From NCBI GenBank assembly GCA_937872475.1, contig CALMSY010000017.1, positions 1 to 64,000 of the forward strand: a DNA stretch of 64,000 bases, given 5' to 3'. Below, piece by piece: positions 40,934 through 51,370 of this stretch (its first letter is position 1; each line of letters begins with the position of its first letter). The notes under the pieces are model-generated. The model made no database searches and was not told the origin of the DNA. It saw only the letters and a list, made by a program, of their open reading frames with translations. Source of the stretch: 67-14 sp020438345 (GTDB taxonomy: Bacteria; Actinomycetota; Thermoleophilia; Solirubrobacterales; 70-9). Position numbers and translations under genes: made by a program.

Positions 40934-40997
40934 GCGGCCGACAGGCCCCGGACCCGGATTCATCCCTCAATACGATATTCGGAAGACTCAACCTCCC

Positions 40998-41735
40998 ATG
41001 AAAGCGGCCGTAATCTCGGACATCCACGCCAACCTTCACGCCCTGGACGCTGTCCTGGGTGAAATAGATGCCGCCGGTGTTGATGAAATCTGGTGTCTGG
41101 GCGACGTGGTCGGCTATGGAGCCTTCCCCGACGAATGTGTGATGGCGCTCAAGGACCGGTGCCCGGTCTTTCTGCTCGGGAACCATGACCTGGCTGCCCT
41201 GCGAGAGATCGACATCGGAACGTTCAGCCCGAGCGCTTCCGCTTCCGCGCGCTGGACCCGTGACCAGTTGGGTGATGAGGCAATGGCTTTCCTGCGCGGG
41301 CTCGACGGGACATCAGCCCGCCGCGACGAGATCGGCATGTACCACGCTTCGCCACGAGATCCGATCTGGGAATACGTGGTGGACAGCGACCTGGCCGAGG
41401 ACAATCTCTCGGTACAGGAGGAGAGAATCGCCCTGATCGGTCATTCCCATATCGCGCTCTACTTCACCCGGATCGACGAGATGTCACGGGTTTCTTCAGT
41501 TCTTGCCCCGGAAGGGACCGAATTGAACCTGGCCACGGGCAAATGGCTGATCAACCCCGGAAGTGTCGGCCAGCCTCGTGACGGCGACCCGAGGGCGGCC
41601 TGGGCGGAGCTCGACACCGAAAGCCTCAAAGCCCGGTTCCATCGGGTGGAATACCCGATCGAGCAGGCCGCCCAGGCCATTCACGATGCCGGGCTTCCAC
41701 CCCACCTCGGCGATCGTCTCTACAAGGGCCACTGA
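40998..41735 (+). CDS. Calcineurin-like metallophosphoesterase
   Basis: 245 residues from the ATG at 40998 (ACCTCCC does not give a clear ribosome site). Metal-binding motifs in order: SDIHANLHAL, LGDVVGYGAFPDE, LGNHDLAAL, LIGHSH and later NPGSVGQPRDGDPRA, the YfcE/MJ0936-like arrangement. It would hydrolyse phosphodiesters with two Mn/Fe ions; substrate unknown. Divergent from the M48 protease gene with a 64-bp gap. Confidence 0.9.
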   Translation: MKAAVISDIHANLHALDAVLGEIDAAGVDEIWCLGDVVGYGAFPDECVMALKDRCPVFLLGNHDLAALREIDIGTFSPSASASARWTRDQLGDEAMAFLRGLDGTSARRDEIGMYHASPRDPIWEYVVDSDLAEDNLSVQEERIALIGHSHIALYFTRIDEMSRVSSVLAPEGTELNLATGKWLINPGSVGQPRDGDPRAAWAELDTESLKARFHRVEYPIEQAAQAIHDAGLPPHLGDRLYKGH

Positions 41736-41789
41736 ACATCCGAAGCCGATTTGAAAGCCCGACGAATCAAACATCTAGACTCGCCACGA

Positions 41790-42413
41790 ATGCGATTTTC
41801 AGACCGAAAAACTTTGCGAAGGGGGCCGCTTGCCTGCCTGTTGGCCTGTCTGGCCGTGTTGCCGCTGCTCGCTGGGTGTGGGGAGGACCGAAGCAACCTG
41901 ATCCCCACCGGCACTTCGGAAGAACTGGTCGCGAAACTGGACGAAGTACAGTCACTCGCCGACGCCGGGGATTGCTTCGCGGCGGCAGATGCGAGCCTTG
42001 AACTGGGGAATCAGATAGAGCGGCTCGGAGGAAAAATCGACCCGAGACTGAAACGTTCGCTGCTGGACGGTGTCACTCAGTTGCAGCTTGCGATCGCCGA
42101 CATCGATGCGGCCGATTGCGCCGAACCGGGCACCACGGAGACGACCGAACCTCCAGAACCGGAAACCGACACTTCGACGGAGATCACGGGGACGACTGAT
42201 CCGGCCGGAACTACCGGCGAGAGCGACCAGACCGATGAAGAAACCGACCCAGAACAGGATCAGACGGACCAGCCATCAACTCCACCTTCCGGAAACGGGA
42301 ACACAAACCAGACCGACACGCCCGTTGCGCCGACCACACCCACCACTCCCTCTACCCCCACCACTCCGACCCAGCCTTCCAGCCCCGGTTCGGGTGGCCT
42401 GGGACCGGGATGA
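41790..42413 (+). CDS. Lipoprotein with Thr/Pro-rich tail, next to a Ser/Thr kinase
   Basis: 207 residues from the ATG at 41790. Signal peptide with lipobox LLAGC, then about 80 residues of helix-like sequence (SEELVAKLDEVQSLADAGD, CFAADASLELGNQIERLGG-like) with two cysteines, then a Thr/Pro/Glu/Asp-rich unstructured tail to the C-terminus. It ends 6 bp before the kinase start and is surely co-transcribed with it. It may be an outer sensor or, given its many threonines, be modified in the wall (inference). Confidence 0.75.
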   Translation: MRFSDRKTLRRGPLACLLACLAVLPLLAGCGEDRSNLIPTGTSEELVAKLDEVQSLADAGDCFAAADASLELGNQIERLGGKIDPRLKRSLLDGVTQLQLAIADIDAADCAEPGTTETTEPPEPETDTSTEITGTTDPAGTTGESDQTDEETDPEQDQTDQPSTPPSGNGNTNQTDTPVAPTTPTTPSTPTTPTQPSSPGSGGLGPG

Positions 42414-42419
42414 TCACCA

Positions 42420-43622
42420 ATGACTGAAACGACCGTCCTTGCGGACCGATACGAGCTCCACGACAAACTCGGTTCCGGTGGCATGTCCAATGTCTACCGG
42501 GCAACTGACCGCATCCTCGAGAGGACCGTCGCGGTCAAGGTACTGGCCGAGCACCTTTCTGACGATGACCGTTTCGTCGCCCGTTTCCGGCGCGAGGCCC
42601 TGGCCGTCGCGAAGCTCATTCACCCGAACATCGTCCAGGTTTATGACACCGGGGTTGATCACGGGCGGCATTTCATCGTCATGGAATGCGTGGAAGGCAA
42701 GTCCGGCGCCCAGATTCTGAAGACCGATGGCCTCGTGGGTTCGGAGACGACCGTCGAGATCGGTGTTCAGGCTTGTGCGGGACTCGAGTACGCGCACCGC
42801 CACGGGATCATCCACCGGGATGTGAAACCGGGCAACCTCATGGTTGTGGGCGGACCTGTCGGTGGCGGTGAGATGACCTGCAAACTGACCGATTTCGGAA
42901 TTGCGCGCGCCGCCGAACAGACCCGAATCACCCAGGTCGGGTCGGTGGTCGGGACTGCCGCCTACCTTGCCCCGGAGCAGGTTCGCGGAGAGGAGGCAAC
43001 ACCCTCAACCGATGTCTACGCCCTGGGCGTCGTGCTGTATCAGTTCCTGACCGGGCGCCTGCCCTATGAAGGGTCATCCCTGGCTGAACTCGCGGTCAGG
43101 CAGCAGAACGAGAAGCCGCTGCCACCGATGACCTATAACGCTGACGTCCCTGAAACGGTCAGTGCCGCCGTGATGCGGGCCCTCGAAGGTGACAAGTCCT
43201 ACCGGTTCAACACGGCAGCCGCCCTTTCCGACGGGCTCCAGCGCGGCCTGCGCGGCGAGGATGTCACTCTCCAGATGGACGAAGACCCCCCTACTCCGCG
43301 TGAGTTCCCTCAGGCAGAGACGGCAACCCGGCCACTGGAGAGGACTGCGCGCACGGCCCATCGGCCGGCCCCGCCCCCGCCCCGCTACACGCTGCCACCA
43401 GCCACCAGCCGAAGCAGGCCGAAGAAGCGTGGCTTCTTCCGTTCTGCCCTGCGCTTCATTTTCGGCATGCTCGCACTCGTGCTGATCGCGGCGGCAGTCG
43501 CGTTCACCGTGATTGCTCTAACCGACAGGGCCGCCAGCGTCAAGGTGCGGGACTGGGCCGGCAACTCGGTCGAAAAGCTGACCGACGAGTTGAAGCAACA
43601 GGTGAGGGACAACACCCAGTGA
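42420..43622 (+). CDS. PknB-like membrane Ser/Thr protein kinase without PASTA domains
   Basis: 400 residues. Kinase domain 1 to about 265: glycine loop LGSGGMSNVYRATD, VAVKVLAE lysine, catalytic HRDVKPGNLM, DFGIAR and APEQVRGEE. A Pro/Arg-rich linker is followed by one membrane helix (FIFGMLALVLIAAAVAFTVIAL) and only ~35 residues outside, with no PASTA repeats, so it does not sense peptidoglycan in the PknB way by itself. All catalytic residues are present. Coupled to the preceding lipoprotein gene, which may supply the outer sensor. Confidence 0.92.
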   Translation: MTETTVLADRYELHDKLGSGGMSNVYRATDRILERTVAVKVLAEHLSDDDRFVARFRREALAVAKLIHPNIVQVYDTGVDHGRHFIVMECVEGKSGAQILKTDGLVGSETTVEIGVQACAGLEYAHRHGIIHRDVKPGNLMVVGGPVGGGEMTCKLTDFGIARAAEQTRITQVGSVVGTAAYLAPEQVRGEEATPSTDVYALGVVLYQFLTGRLPYEGSSLAELAVRQQNEKPLPPMTYNADVPETVSAAVMRALEGDKSYRFNTAAALSDGLQRGLRGEDVTLQMDEDPPTPREFPQAETATRPLERTARTAHRPAPPPPRYTLPPATSRSRPKKRGFFRSALRFIFGMLALVLIAAAVAFTVIALTDRAASVKVRDWAGNSVEKLTDELKQQVRDNTQ

Positions 43623-43643
43623 CCGGCCAGACAGGGTCCGGGT

Positions 43644-44369
43644 CTATTTGACTTCGGTCTTCACGGTTCGCATGATCCCGGCAGCGAGGAACACTGCCAG
43701 CCATGCAACCAGCACCAGCGCCGAAACCAGCACATCGTGCTTTGCCGCCTGGTCAAACAGACCGGTCTCCTGCTGACGGATCGCGAGGTCCACGTCATTG
43801 AGGGCGACACCGACGGTGTAATCGCCGACCGTCGGAATCAGGGAAAGAAGGCCGTCAATCACGAAGTAGAAGACGAAAGTCAGGGTCAGACCACCAGCCA
43901 TCGAACGTGTGAGCAGAGTCAGTGAAATCGCGCTTACCGCATAGGAGATGTTGAAAACGAGGGAAGACGCGAGCATCCGCGGGACAAACGAGAAATCGAT
44001 CGAAGTGTCGTGGCCGGAACCGGCAAGGGAGTAGATGAAAACTCCCAGGAGAGTCAAAACCGTAGTGACGGTGACAATGGTGACCAGCAGCGCTGCCAGC
44101 TTGACCAGGATCAGACGCACCCTTCGCGGGTCAGCCGAGAGCACGCGACGTAGTGTGTTCTGGCCAAACTCGACCCCGGCGATCCAGGAACCCAGCACGA
44201 TCGAACAGATCATCGTCGGCAGGCCGATCGCCAGGTCCAGCACCGCGTTGTCCTCCCCGACCCCCCAGATCACCGAAGCGGCGATCCCGCAGACGAAGAA
44301 GGCGAGCAGCGTGATACCGGCCCACATCGGGGTCGGCATCGAGCGGATTTTCAGGAACTCAGCCCGCAT
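43644..44369 (-). CDS. ABC-2 type transporter permease
   Basis: 241 residues from ATG 44369 (GGAG 7 nt upstream). About six hydrophobic helices (WAGITLLAFFVCGIAASVIWG, LVTIVTVTTVLTLLGVFIYSLAG, LVSALVLVAWLAVFLAAGIM) and an MRAEFLKIRSMPTP start typical of ABC-2 permeases. Its start overlaps the end of the ATPase gene by 11 bases. Together they make a BcrAB/NatAB-style export system; substrate unknown. Convergent with the kinase gene. Confidence 0.85.
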   Translation of the reverse strand: MRAEFLKIRSMPTPMWAGITLLAFFVCGIAASVIWGVGEDNAVLDLAIGLPTMICSIVLGSWIAGVEFGQNTLRRVLSADPRRVRLILVKLAALLVTIVTVTTVLTLLGVFIYSLAGSGHDTSIDFSFVPRMLASSLVFNISYAVSAISLTLLTRSMAGGLTLTFVFYFVIDGLLSLIPTVGDYTVGVALNDVDLAIRQQETGLFDQAAKHDVLVSALVLVAWLAVFLAAGIMRTVKTEVK

Positions 44370-45294
44370 CGCCGGCTCCGTCCGTGAGAGAAAGGAAGAC
44401 ACGCTCGAGGTCCTGCCGCTCCCGCATCAGTCCCCGCAGCCAGATCCCTGATTCGGCCAGGATCCGGGTGATTTCGGAGTCATCTTCGATGTCCCCGCGG
44501 GCAACCAGGCTGCCTTCGCCCCGGTTTTCAACTTCAAGGCCGAAAGCGGCAAGCGCGTTGACCGCCGCCTCTGCCTGGGAGATCCGCACGTAAACCCTGT
44601 AGCCCTCACCGCCGCCGGTCGAGTTGAGGATCTCCTCCATCGTGCCGTTGGCGACCAGCCTGCCCTCCTTGATGATGGTGGCGCGGTCGCACATCAGTTC
44701 AACTTCGGAAAGCAGATGCGACGAAACCAGAACGGTTGTCCCGCGCTCCGGCAAACGCTTGATAAGTTCGCGAATCTCGACTATTCCCGAGGGATCGAGC
44801 CCGTTGGTCGGCTCGTCGAGGATCACCAGCCGGGGATCGTTCAGCAAAGCCAGCGCCAGGCCGAGTCGCTGTTTCATACCAAGCGAGAAGCCGCGCGCGT
44901 TCGTGTCGGCCCGGTCACTGAGCCCGACCAGTTCGAGCAGCTCCCCGATCTCCGTGTCGGCGTCACGCATGCCGAGGGTCGCGGCCTGTATCTCCATGTT
45001 CTGGCGGGCAGTGGCTCTGCCGTAGAGCGCCGGGCCCTCGATCAGGGAGCCGGTCTGGCGTACCGCCTCGGTGAAGCCGGGGGCGCCCGGAGTGACCCCG
45101 AGCAGGTCAACCGAACCCTGGTTCTTGCCGGTCAGCCCGAGCAGTATCCGGATCGCCGTCGTCTTGCCGGATCCGTTCGGTCCCAGCAAGCCACAGACGG
45201 TGCCTTCCGGGACTTCAAGAGAGAGACCGTCGAGCGCGACATTGCTGCCGAACCGTTTGGTCACCCCGTCGAGCCTGAGCAGAGCTTCACTCAT
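44359..45294 (-). CDS. ABC transporter ATP-binding protein (CcmA/BcrA-type)
   Basis: 311 residues. Walker A GPNGSGKTT, signature FSLGMKQRLGLA, Walker B LVILDEPTNGLDP and switch histidine LVSSHLLSEVE. After residue 220 comes the extra C-terminal domain of bacitracin-type ABC-2 ATPases. Supplies energy to the permease encoded at 43644. It follows tgt by 47 bp on the same strand. Confidence 0.9.
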   Translation of the reverse strand: MSEALLRLDGVTKRFGSNVALDGLSLEVPEGTVCGLLGPNGSGKTTAIRILLGLTGKNQGSVDLLGVTPGAPGFTEAVRQTGSLIEGPALYGRATARQNMEIQAATLGMRDADTEIGELLELVGLSDRADTNARGFSLGMKQRLGLALALLNDPRLVILDEPTNGLDPSGIVEIRELIKRLPERGTTVLVSSHLLSEVELMCDRATIIKEGRLVANGTMEEILNSTGGGEGYRVYVRISQAEAAVNALAAFGLEVENRGEGSLVARGDIEDDSEITRILAESGIWLRGLMRERQDLERVFLSLTDGAGDAG

Positions 45295-45341
45295 AGCGGG
45301 GCAGACTACCGGCCCGGGAGGAGCGGCCGGAACCGGAGCGC

Positions 45342-46547
45342 TCAGCCGGCATCCCAGGGGGCGGCGCCGGCCAGAATCCGCTCGCTGTATCCGGCGTATC
45401 TCCCGTCTGAGATCGCTTCGCGCGCGCCGCGCATCAGTCGTTCCATATAGGTCAGGTTGTGGTCAACCATCAACCGCACCGCGGTCAACTCTTCGGACCG
45501 TGAAATGTAGTTGAGGTAGTCACGGTCGTAACTGGCGCAGGCGGTGCAGGGACAGCCAGCTACCAGAGGTTCACGGTTGCCGATTTCCCTCGGTTTGCGG
45601 ACGTCGATCCGGAACCGCTTGTCCGGCAACGGGGCCAGAGCCATCCCGTGGCGTGCAAGCCGGGTCGGCACCGCGCAGTCGAAAACATCCAGGCCCATGG
45701 CCACCCCACGCATCAAATCGTCGACTTCACCGATGCCCAGGAGGTGTTTGGGCGCCTCAACCGGGAGGTTGGGCACCGTGTAGCCAAGCACTTCCGCCAT
45801 CTCTTCCTTGTCGCGACCGAGTGTGCCGCCGATCGAGATACCGTCAACACCCGAAGCCGAGACCGCCTCGCAGGATTCCTTCCTCAGGTCGGCATGGGTG
45901 CCTCCCTGGATTATCCCGAAGACTGCCTGGCCGGCGGGACCATTCGACTCATGCCAGTCGAGACAGCGCTGAAGCCAGCGATGAGTCCTTTCGGTTGAAC
46001 GGGCGGTGTATTCACGGTCAGCATGGAAGGGAGTGCATTCGTCGAAGACGAGAGCGATGTCGGAGCCCAGAGCGGCCTGGACGCGCATCGATTCCTCCGG
46101 TGAGAGCATCAGCTCCGAACCATCCTTGTAGGAACGGAACCGGACGCCTTTCTCCTCGATACCGAGGGTCTTGGCCAGCCCGTACATCTTGCGTCCCGAT
46201 CCCTTGATCTCCTCCGCTACGCCACCGTGGGCGAGCGAAAAAACCTGAAAGCCGCCCGAATCGGTAATGATCGCCTTCTCCCAGCCCATGAACTTGTGCA
46301 GCCCTCCGGCTTCCGCGATCCGTTCCGGTCCCGGTGCGACCAGCAGATGGTAGGTGTTGCCGAGCACCATCTCGTACCCCATTCCTTCTACTTCCCGGGA
46401 TGACATCCCCCGGACCGATCCCTTGGTCGCGAGGGGGATGAATGCCGGCGTCTCCACCGGGCCATGAGGGGTCCTGAGGGTGCCGCGGCGGGCATCGCCG
46501 TCACGTGCGTGGATCTCGAAGCTCAGCCGGGCCGGGTCGTGACGCAT
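45342..46547 (-). CDS. tgt: tRNA-guanine transglycosylase
   Basis: 401 residues. Exchanges guanine-34 for preQ1 in GUN tRNAs during queuosine synthesis. Visible are TPAFIPLATKGSVRGMSSREVE, the DSGGFQVFSLA catalytic-Asp region, RSTERTHRWLQRC, GGTLGRDKEEM-type substrate site, and the zinc site CPCTACASYDRDYL with a later His in MVDHNLTYMERL. All parts are complete. No other queuosine gene is in the window. Confidence 0.95.
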   Translation of the reverse strand: MRHDPARLSFEIHARDGDARRGTLRTPHGPVETPAFIPLATKGSVRGMSSREVEGMGYEMVLGNTYHLLVAPGPERIAEAGGLHKFMGWEKAIITDSGGFQVFSLAHGGVAEEIKGSGRKMYGLAKTLGIEEKGVRFRSYKDGSELMLSPEESMRVQAALGSDIALVFDECTPFHADREYTARSTERTHRWLQRCLDWHESNGPAGQAVFGIIQGGTHADLRKESCEAVSASGVDGISIGGTLGRDKEEMAEVLGYTVPNLPVEAPKHLLGIGEVDDLMRGVAMGLDVFDCAVPTRLARHGMALAPLPDKRFRIDVRKPREIGNREPLVAGCPCTACASYDRDYLNYISRSEELTAVRLMVDHNLTYMERLMRGAREAISDGRYAGYSERILAGAAPWDAG

Positions 46548-46630
46548 CGGGCCACCTTATCCAGCCAAAGGAGGGCCAGGGATCTCGGTGATCCTGGCCG
46601 GCATTTCCACGGCCATCCGGGAAAGATCCC

Positions 46631-46706
46631 GGCCAGTTGCCGGTGTTGGGCCATGGCCAGCATGCCGGTGTCGGGTCAGGGCCAGTTTGCCGGTGTTGGG
46701 GTCAGG
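46631..46706. repeat. Three tandem copies of a ~25-bp sequence between tgt and gpmI
   Basis: Copies lie at 46631-46655, 46656-46680 and 46681-46706. Shared core on the plus strand: GCCAG, two to three variable bases, TGCCGGTGT, then T/C-GGG. The third copy overlaps the gpmI stop codon. The unit may be a small repetitive extragenic element, or the trace of slippage in this non-coding gap. Bases 46548-46630 hold nothing else recognisable. Confidence 0.65.
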
Positions 46707-48225
46707 CAGGCCGGATCAGGCTGTGCCCGGTCATCTCGACGGGCTGTTCGATGCCGAGCATCTCGAGGATGGTCGGGGCGACGTCAGCGAGGATCCCGCC
46801 ATCATCGAGAGTGAATCCCTCGGCCGTGACGATCACCGGCACGGGATTCAGGGAATGCGCCGTGTTCGGCGAACCATCGGGCTCCAGCATGTTGTCGGCG
46901 TTGCCGTGATCAGCAGTGATCAGACAGGCACCTCCGGATGCGAGCACTGTTTCGACTACCTCTCCCAGACAGGCGTCGACCGCCTCGATCGCCTTCACCG
47001 CGGCCGGGATCACGCCAGTGTGGCCAACCATGTCGGGATTCGCGAAATTGATGATTCCGAACCTCGGTTCGTCTTCGTGCCAGCCGGCGATGAAAGCATC
47101 GGCCGCCTGCCTGGCGCTCATCTCCGGTTTGAAGTCATACGTGGGGACGTCCCGCGGTGACTCGACCAGGCGCCGGTCCTCACCCTCCCACTCCTGTTCA
47201 CGGCCACCGTTGAAGAAGTAGGTGACATGCGGATACTTCTCGGTTTCAGCGACATGAAGCTGCCTGCCACCGTCATCCGAGATCACCTGGGCCAACGTCA
47301 CCTTCGGCCGGTCCTCGGGAAACGCCACGGGATAGTCCCATCCCTCCCGGTAGGAGGTCATGGTGGTCAGATCGAGCAGCGGCCCACCGGAGCGGACAAA
47401 ACCATCGAACCCGGAGTCTGCTAGCGCTAATGTCAGCTCCCTCGCCCGGTCGGGACGGAAGTTGATGAAAATCGCGGTGTCGCCTTCATGTGCCCCGTCG
47501 TAGCCGGCTATGACCGTTGGCTTGATGAACTCGTCGGTGAGCTCGGCCGCGTAGGAATCGGCGATTGCCTCGCCTGCCGTGGCTGCCGCCGGGCCGGCCC
47601 CGTGGACCATCGCGTCATAGGCCAGTTTGACCCGGTCCCAGCGGGTGTCGCGATCCATCGCGTAATAGCGGCCGCTGACCGTGCCGACACGACCGGCCGA
47701 GCGCAACCACCGTTCCAGCTCGTCAACGTACTTCGCGCCGCCATGCGGCAGGGTGTCGCGGCCATCAGTGATCGCATGGAAGATCACATCCGGCACCCCC
47801 TCCTGGGAGGCAAGCTCGACGCAGGCTTCGAGGTGCTCCCAACCGGAATGAACGCCACCATCCGAGACCAGCCCGATCAGGTGAAGCCGGCCGTTGCCGT
47901 TGACCGCCTTCCGGCAGGCCTCGACCAGGGCTTCGTTGTCAAAGAAGGATCCGTCGGCGACCGCCGTGTCGATTCTGGCCAGGTCCTGTTTGACGATGGC
48001 TCCGGCACCGAGATTCAGATGGCCGACCTCGGAATTGCCCATCTGGCCTTCCGGCAGGCCCACATCGGGGCCCTGGGCGCTGAGTGTGCTCGACGGGTAT
48101 TTCTCCCGGAGCTGGTCGAAGTTCGGGGTTTCAGCCAGCGATATCGCATTGCCCGGACCATCCGGTGCGAGGCCCCAGCCGTCGAGGATGATGAGTGCTG
48201 CTGAAGGTACCGGCAGGTTCGCCAT
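46702..48225 (-). CDS. gpmI: Cofactor-independent phosphoglycerate mutase
   Basis: 507 residues from ATG 48225. Interconverts 3- and 2-phosphoglycerate with two Mn ions. Opening ALIILDGWGLAPDGPGNAI gives the first metal Asp; GNSEVGHLNLGAG holds the phosphoserine; DGRDTLPHGG, RYYAMDRDTRWDR, and C-terminal ITADHGNADNM complete the site. It begins 13 bp after the tpiA stop, last gene of the gapA-pgk-tpiA-gpmI run. Confidence 0.96.
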   Translation of the reverse strand: MANLPVPSAALIILDGWGLAPDGPGNAISLAETPNFDQLREKYPSSTLSAQGPDVGLPEGQMGNSEVGHLNLGAGAIVKQDLARIDTAVADGSFFDNEALVEACRKAVNGNGRLHLIGLVSDGGVHSGWEHLEACVELASQEGVPDVIFHAITDGRDTLPHGGAKYVDELERWLRSAGRVGTVSGRYYAMDRDTRWDRVKLAYDAMVHGAGPAAATAGEAIADSYAAELTDEFIKPTVIAGYDGAHEGDTAIFINFRPDRARELTLALADSGFDGFVRSGGPLLDLTTMTSYREGWDYPVAFPEDRPKVTLAQVISDDGGRQLHVAETEKYPHVTYFFNGGREQEWEGEDRRLVESPRDVPTYDFKPEMSARQAADAFIAGWHEDEPRFGIINFANPDMVGHTGVIPAAVKAIEAVDACLGEVVETVLASGGACLITADHGNADNMLEPDGSPNTAHSLNPVPVIVTAEGFTLDDGGILADVAPTILEMLGIEQPVEMTGHSLIRPA

Positions 48226-48238
48226 GTGATGCGCTTCC

Positions 48239-48997
48239 CTAACCAGCGCTGGAGGCGGCAACGATCGCCCCGAAATCAGCCGGATCAAGCGCGGCACCGC
48301 CGACCAGGGCCCCGTCGATGTCTGGCAGGGCCATCAGTTCTCCGGCATTGTCGGGCTTGACCGAACCCCCGTAGAGGATGCGGACCTGCCCGGCCCTTTC
48401 GCTATCCCGGGTACGCAGCAGGTTACGGATGAATTCGCAGGCTTCCTGGGCCTGTTCCGGGGTCGCCACAAGACCTGTTCCGATTGCCCAGACCGGTTCA
48501 TATGCGATCACCACCTTGCCGAGATCATCGCTGTGCACCTCGGCCAGATCGGTCAGGACCTGATGTGAAAGCACAGCCTCGGTGTCATTCGATTCACGTT
48601 CGGCCCGGGATTCCCCAACGCAGAGAATCGGCTCGAGACCGGCTTCGATCGCCTTCGGAACCTTCAGGGCCAGCGACTCGTCGCTCTCACCGAAAAACTG
48701 GCGCCGCTCGGAATGGCCGAGGACGGCCCCGTCAACTCCAATGTCAAGCAACATCGGGGCTGAAACCTCGCCGGTGAACGCGCCGGAGTCCTCGTAGAAC
48801 ATGTTCTGCGCGGCAACCCGGACCGGAGTACCGGCGCAACGCCCGGCGACACGTTCCAAGGCGAGCCACGGGGGACAGAGGACGACTTCGGGTCCATCAG
48901 CGCTCTGCGACGGCAGGAACGAATCCAGAAACTCGTCCGCCTCGGAAGCTGTCTTGTTCATTTTCCAGTTGGCGGCTACGTACGGTCGGCGGCTCAT
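48239..48997 (-). CDS. tpiA: Triosephosphate isomerase
   Basis: 252 residues. Interconverts dihydroxyacetone phosphate and glyceraldehyde 3-phosphate. Active-site Lys in AANWKMNKT, electrophile His in LGHSERRQFFGE, base Glu in IAYEPVWAIGTG, and phosphate loop ILYGGSVKPDN. Complete, in the glycolytic operon between pgk and gpmI (gaps 20 and 13 bp). Confidence 0.97.
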   Translation of the reverse strand: MSRRPYVAANWKMNKTASEADEFLDSFLPSQSADGPEVVLCPPWLALERVAGRCAGTPVRVAAQNMFYEDSGAFTGEVSAPMLLDIGVDGAVLGHSERRQFFGESDESLALKVPKAIEAGLEPILCVGESRAERESNDTEAVLSHQVLTDLAEVHSDDLGKVVIAYEPVWAIGTGLVATPEQAQEACEFIRNLLRTRDSERAGQVRILYGGSVKPDNAGELMALPDIDGALVGGAALDPADFGAIVAASSAG

Positions 48998-49017
48998 CTT
49001 CTGCCTCTCTCGTTCAA

Positions 49018-50205
49018 TCAGTTGTCGTTCAGTGCGGTAACGCCAGGAAGGGGTTTGCCCTCAAGCAATTCCAGTGACGCTCCGCCTCCGGTTGAGACCC
49101 AGTCCACGTCATCGGTCAGGCCGAACTTGACCAGGGCAGCGACCGAATCGCCACCACCGACCAGGGTGAATCCGGGAGCGGATGCCACCGCCTCAGCCAC
49201 GGTCCGGGTCCCGGCGGCGAACGGGTCGAGTTCAAAAGCACCCATAGGTCCGTTCCAGAGCACAGTGCCGGCCGACTTGATCCTTGTGGCGTAGTCCCGG
49301 GCTGATTCCGGGCCAATATCCAGTCCCATCCAGCCGTCAGGCACATCGACACTGCCAGAGGCCATGGTCTCAGTCCCGGCAGAGAACTCACGGCCGAGGG
49401 CGAGGTCGGTTGGAAGAACCAGGTCGCAACTACCTGCGGCAGCCTTGGCCAGGGCCTCCCGGGCCAGAGGGATGTCATCGTCCTGGCACAGCGAATGCCC
49501 GATCGAATGCCCCTCGGCCTTGTAAAAGGGAAAACACATGGCCCCGCCGATCAGAATCTGGTCGGCGACTTCAAGGAAGCGGTCGATCACACCTACCTTG
49601 TCTGAAACCTTGGATCCACCAAGCACCACAACCAGAGGCCGGGTCGGGCTGGCCGCGACCGAAGTCAGATTCTCAACTTCCTTCTCCAGAAGGAGCCCGG
49701 CGTAGGCCGGCAGGATTTCCGCGACGCCGGCGGTACTGGCATGTGCCCGATGCGCTGCGCCGAATGCGTCGTTCACGTAAACCTCGGCCAGGTCCGCCAG
49801 GTCCGCCGCCAGATCCGGACTGTTTTCGGTTTCGCCTGACTCATACCGGGTGTTTTCAAGCAACAGGATCTGGCCTGGTTCAAGCGCCTCGGCCTTTGTC
49901 CGTGAGTCCTCGCCAGCGACATCGGTGGCTATCGCAACCGGTTTGCCGGTCAGCTCCGCCAGCCGTCTGCCCGCCGGGGCCAGGGACATTTCCGGAACGA
50001 CCTGCCCTTTCGGGCGGCCGAGATGAGAGCAGAGAATGACCTTCGCGCCCGCTCCGGTCAGGTACTCGATGGTCGGCAGGGCGGCCCTGATTCGGGTGTC
50101 ATCGGTGACCTGGTCCCCGTCCAGGGGGACGTTGAAGTCAACCCGGACCAGGACCCGCTTGCCACCGACATCGGCGTCCGTGACAGACGCCTTGCCGAAA
50201 GCCAT
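49018..50205 (-). CDS. pgk: Phosphoglycerate kinase
   Basis: 395 residues from the ATG at 50205 (GAGGAGCAG upstream). Landmarks: VLVRVDFNVPLDGDQV, LCSHLGRPKGQ, YVNDAFGAAHRAHAST, VVLGGSKVSDKVGV, and nucleotide-site GGGDSVAALVKFG. Makes ATP from 1,3-bisphosphoglycerate. 23 bp after gapA. Frame extends upstream of the chosen start, but that part overlaps the gapA end and is not PGK-like. Confidence 0.97.
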   Translation of the reverse strand: MAFGKASVTDADVGGKRVLVRVDFNVPLDGDQVTDDTRIRAALPTIEYLTGAGAKVILCSHLGRPKGQVVPEMSLAPAGRRLAELTGKPVAIATDVAGEDSRTKAEALEPGQILLLENTRYESGETENSPDLAADLADLAEVYVNDAFGAAHRAHASTAGVAEILPAYAGLLLEKEVENLTSVAASPTRPLVVVLGGSKVSDKVGVIDRFLEVADQILIGGAMCFPFYKAEGHSIGHSLCQDDDIPLAREALAKAAAGSCDLVLPTDLALGREFSAGTETMASGSVDVPDGWMGLDIGPESARDYATRIKSAGTVLWNGPMGAFELDPFAAGTRTVAEAVASAPGFTLVGGGDSVAALVKFGLTDDVDWVSTGGGASLELLEGKPLPGVTALNDN

Positions 50206-50228
50206 GCTCTGCTCCTCGTTCCGGGTGC

Positions 50229-51230
<1,002 letters not shown>

Positions 51231-51370
51231 TCGCTACCGCCTCCTGGGAAAACTGGGTTGGAAACACTCTGATTGCAACCCGATTCTACGGTCCCAAACG
51301 TCCAGATGCCGCCCGCCCCCCGCCGCGTCACCGTCAACTGGCCGCCGCAGATACCTGTCGCCGTTGGGGC

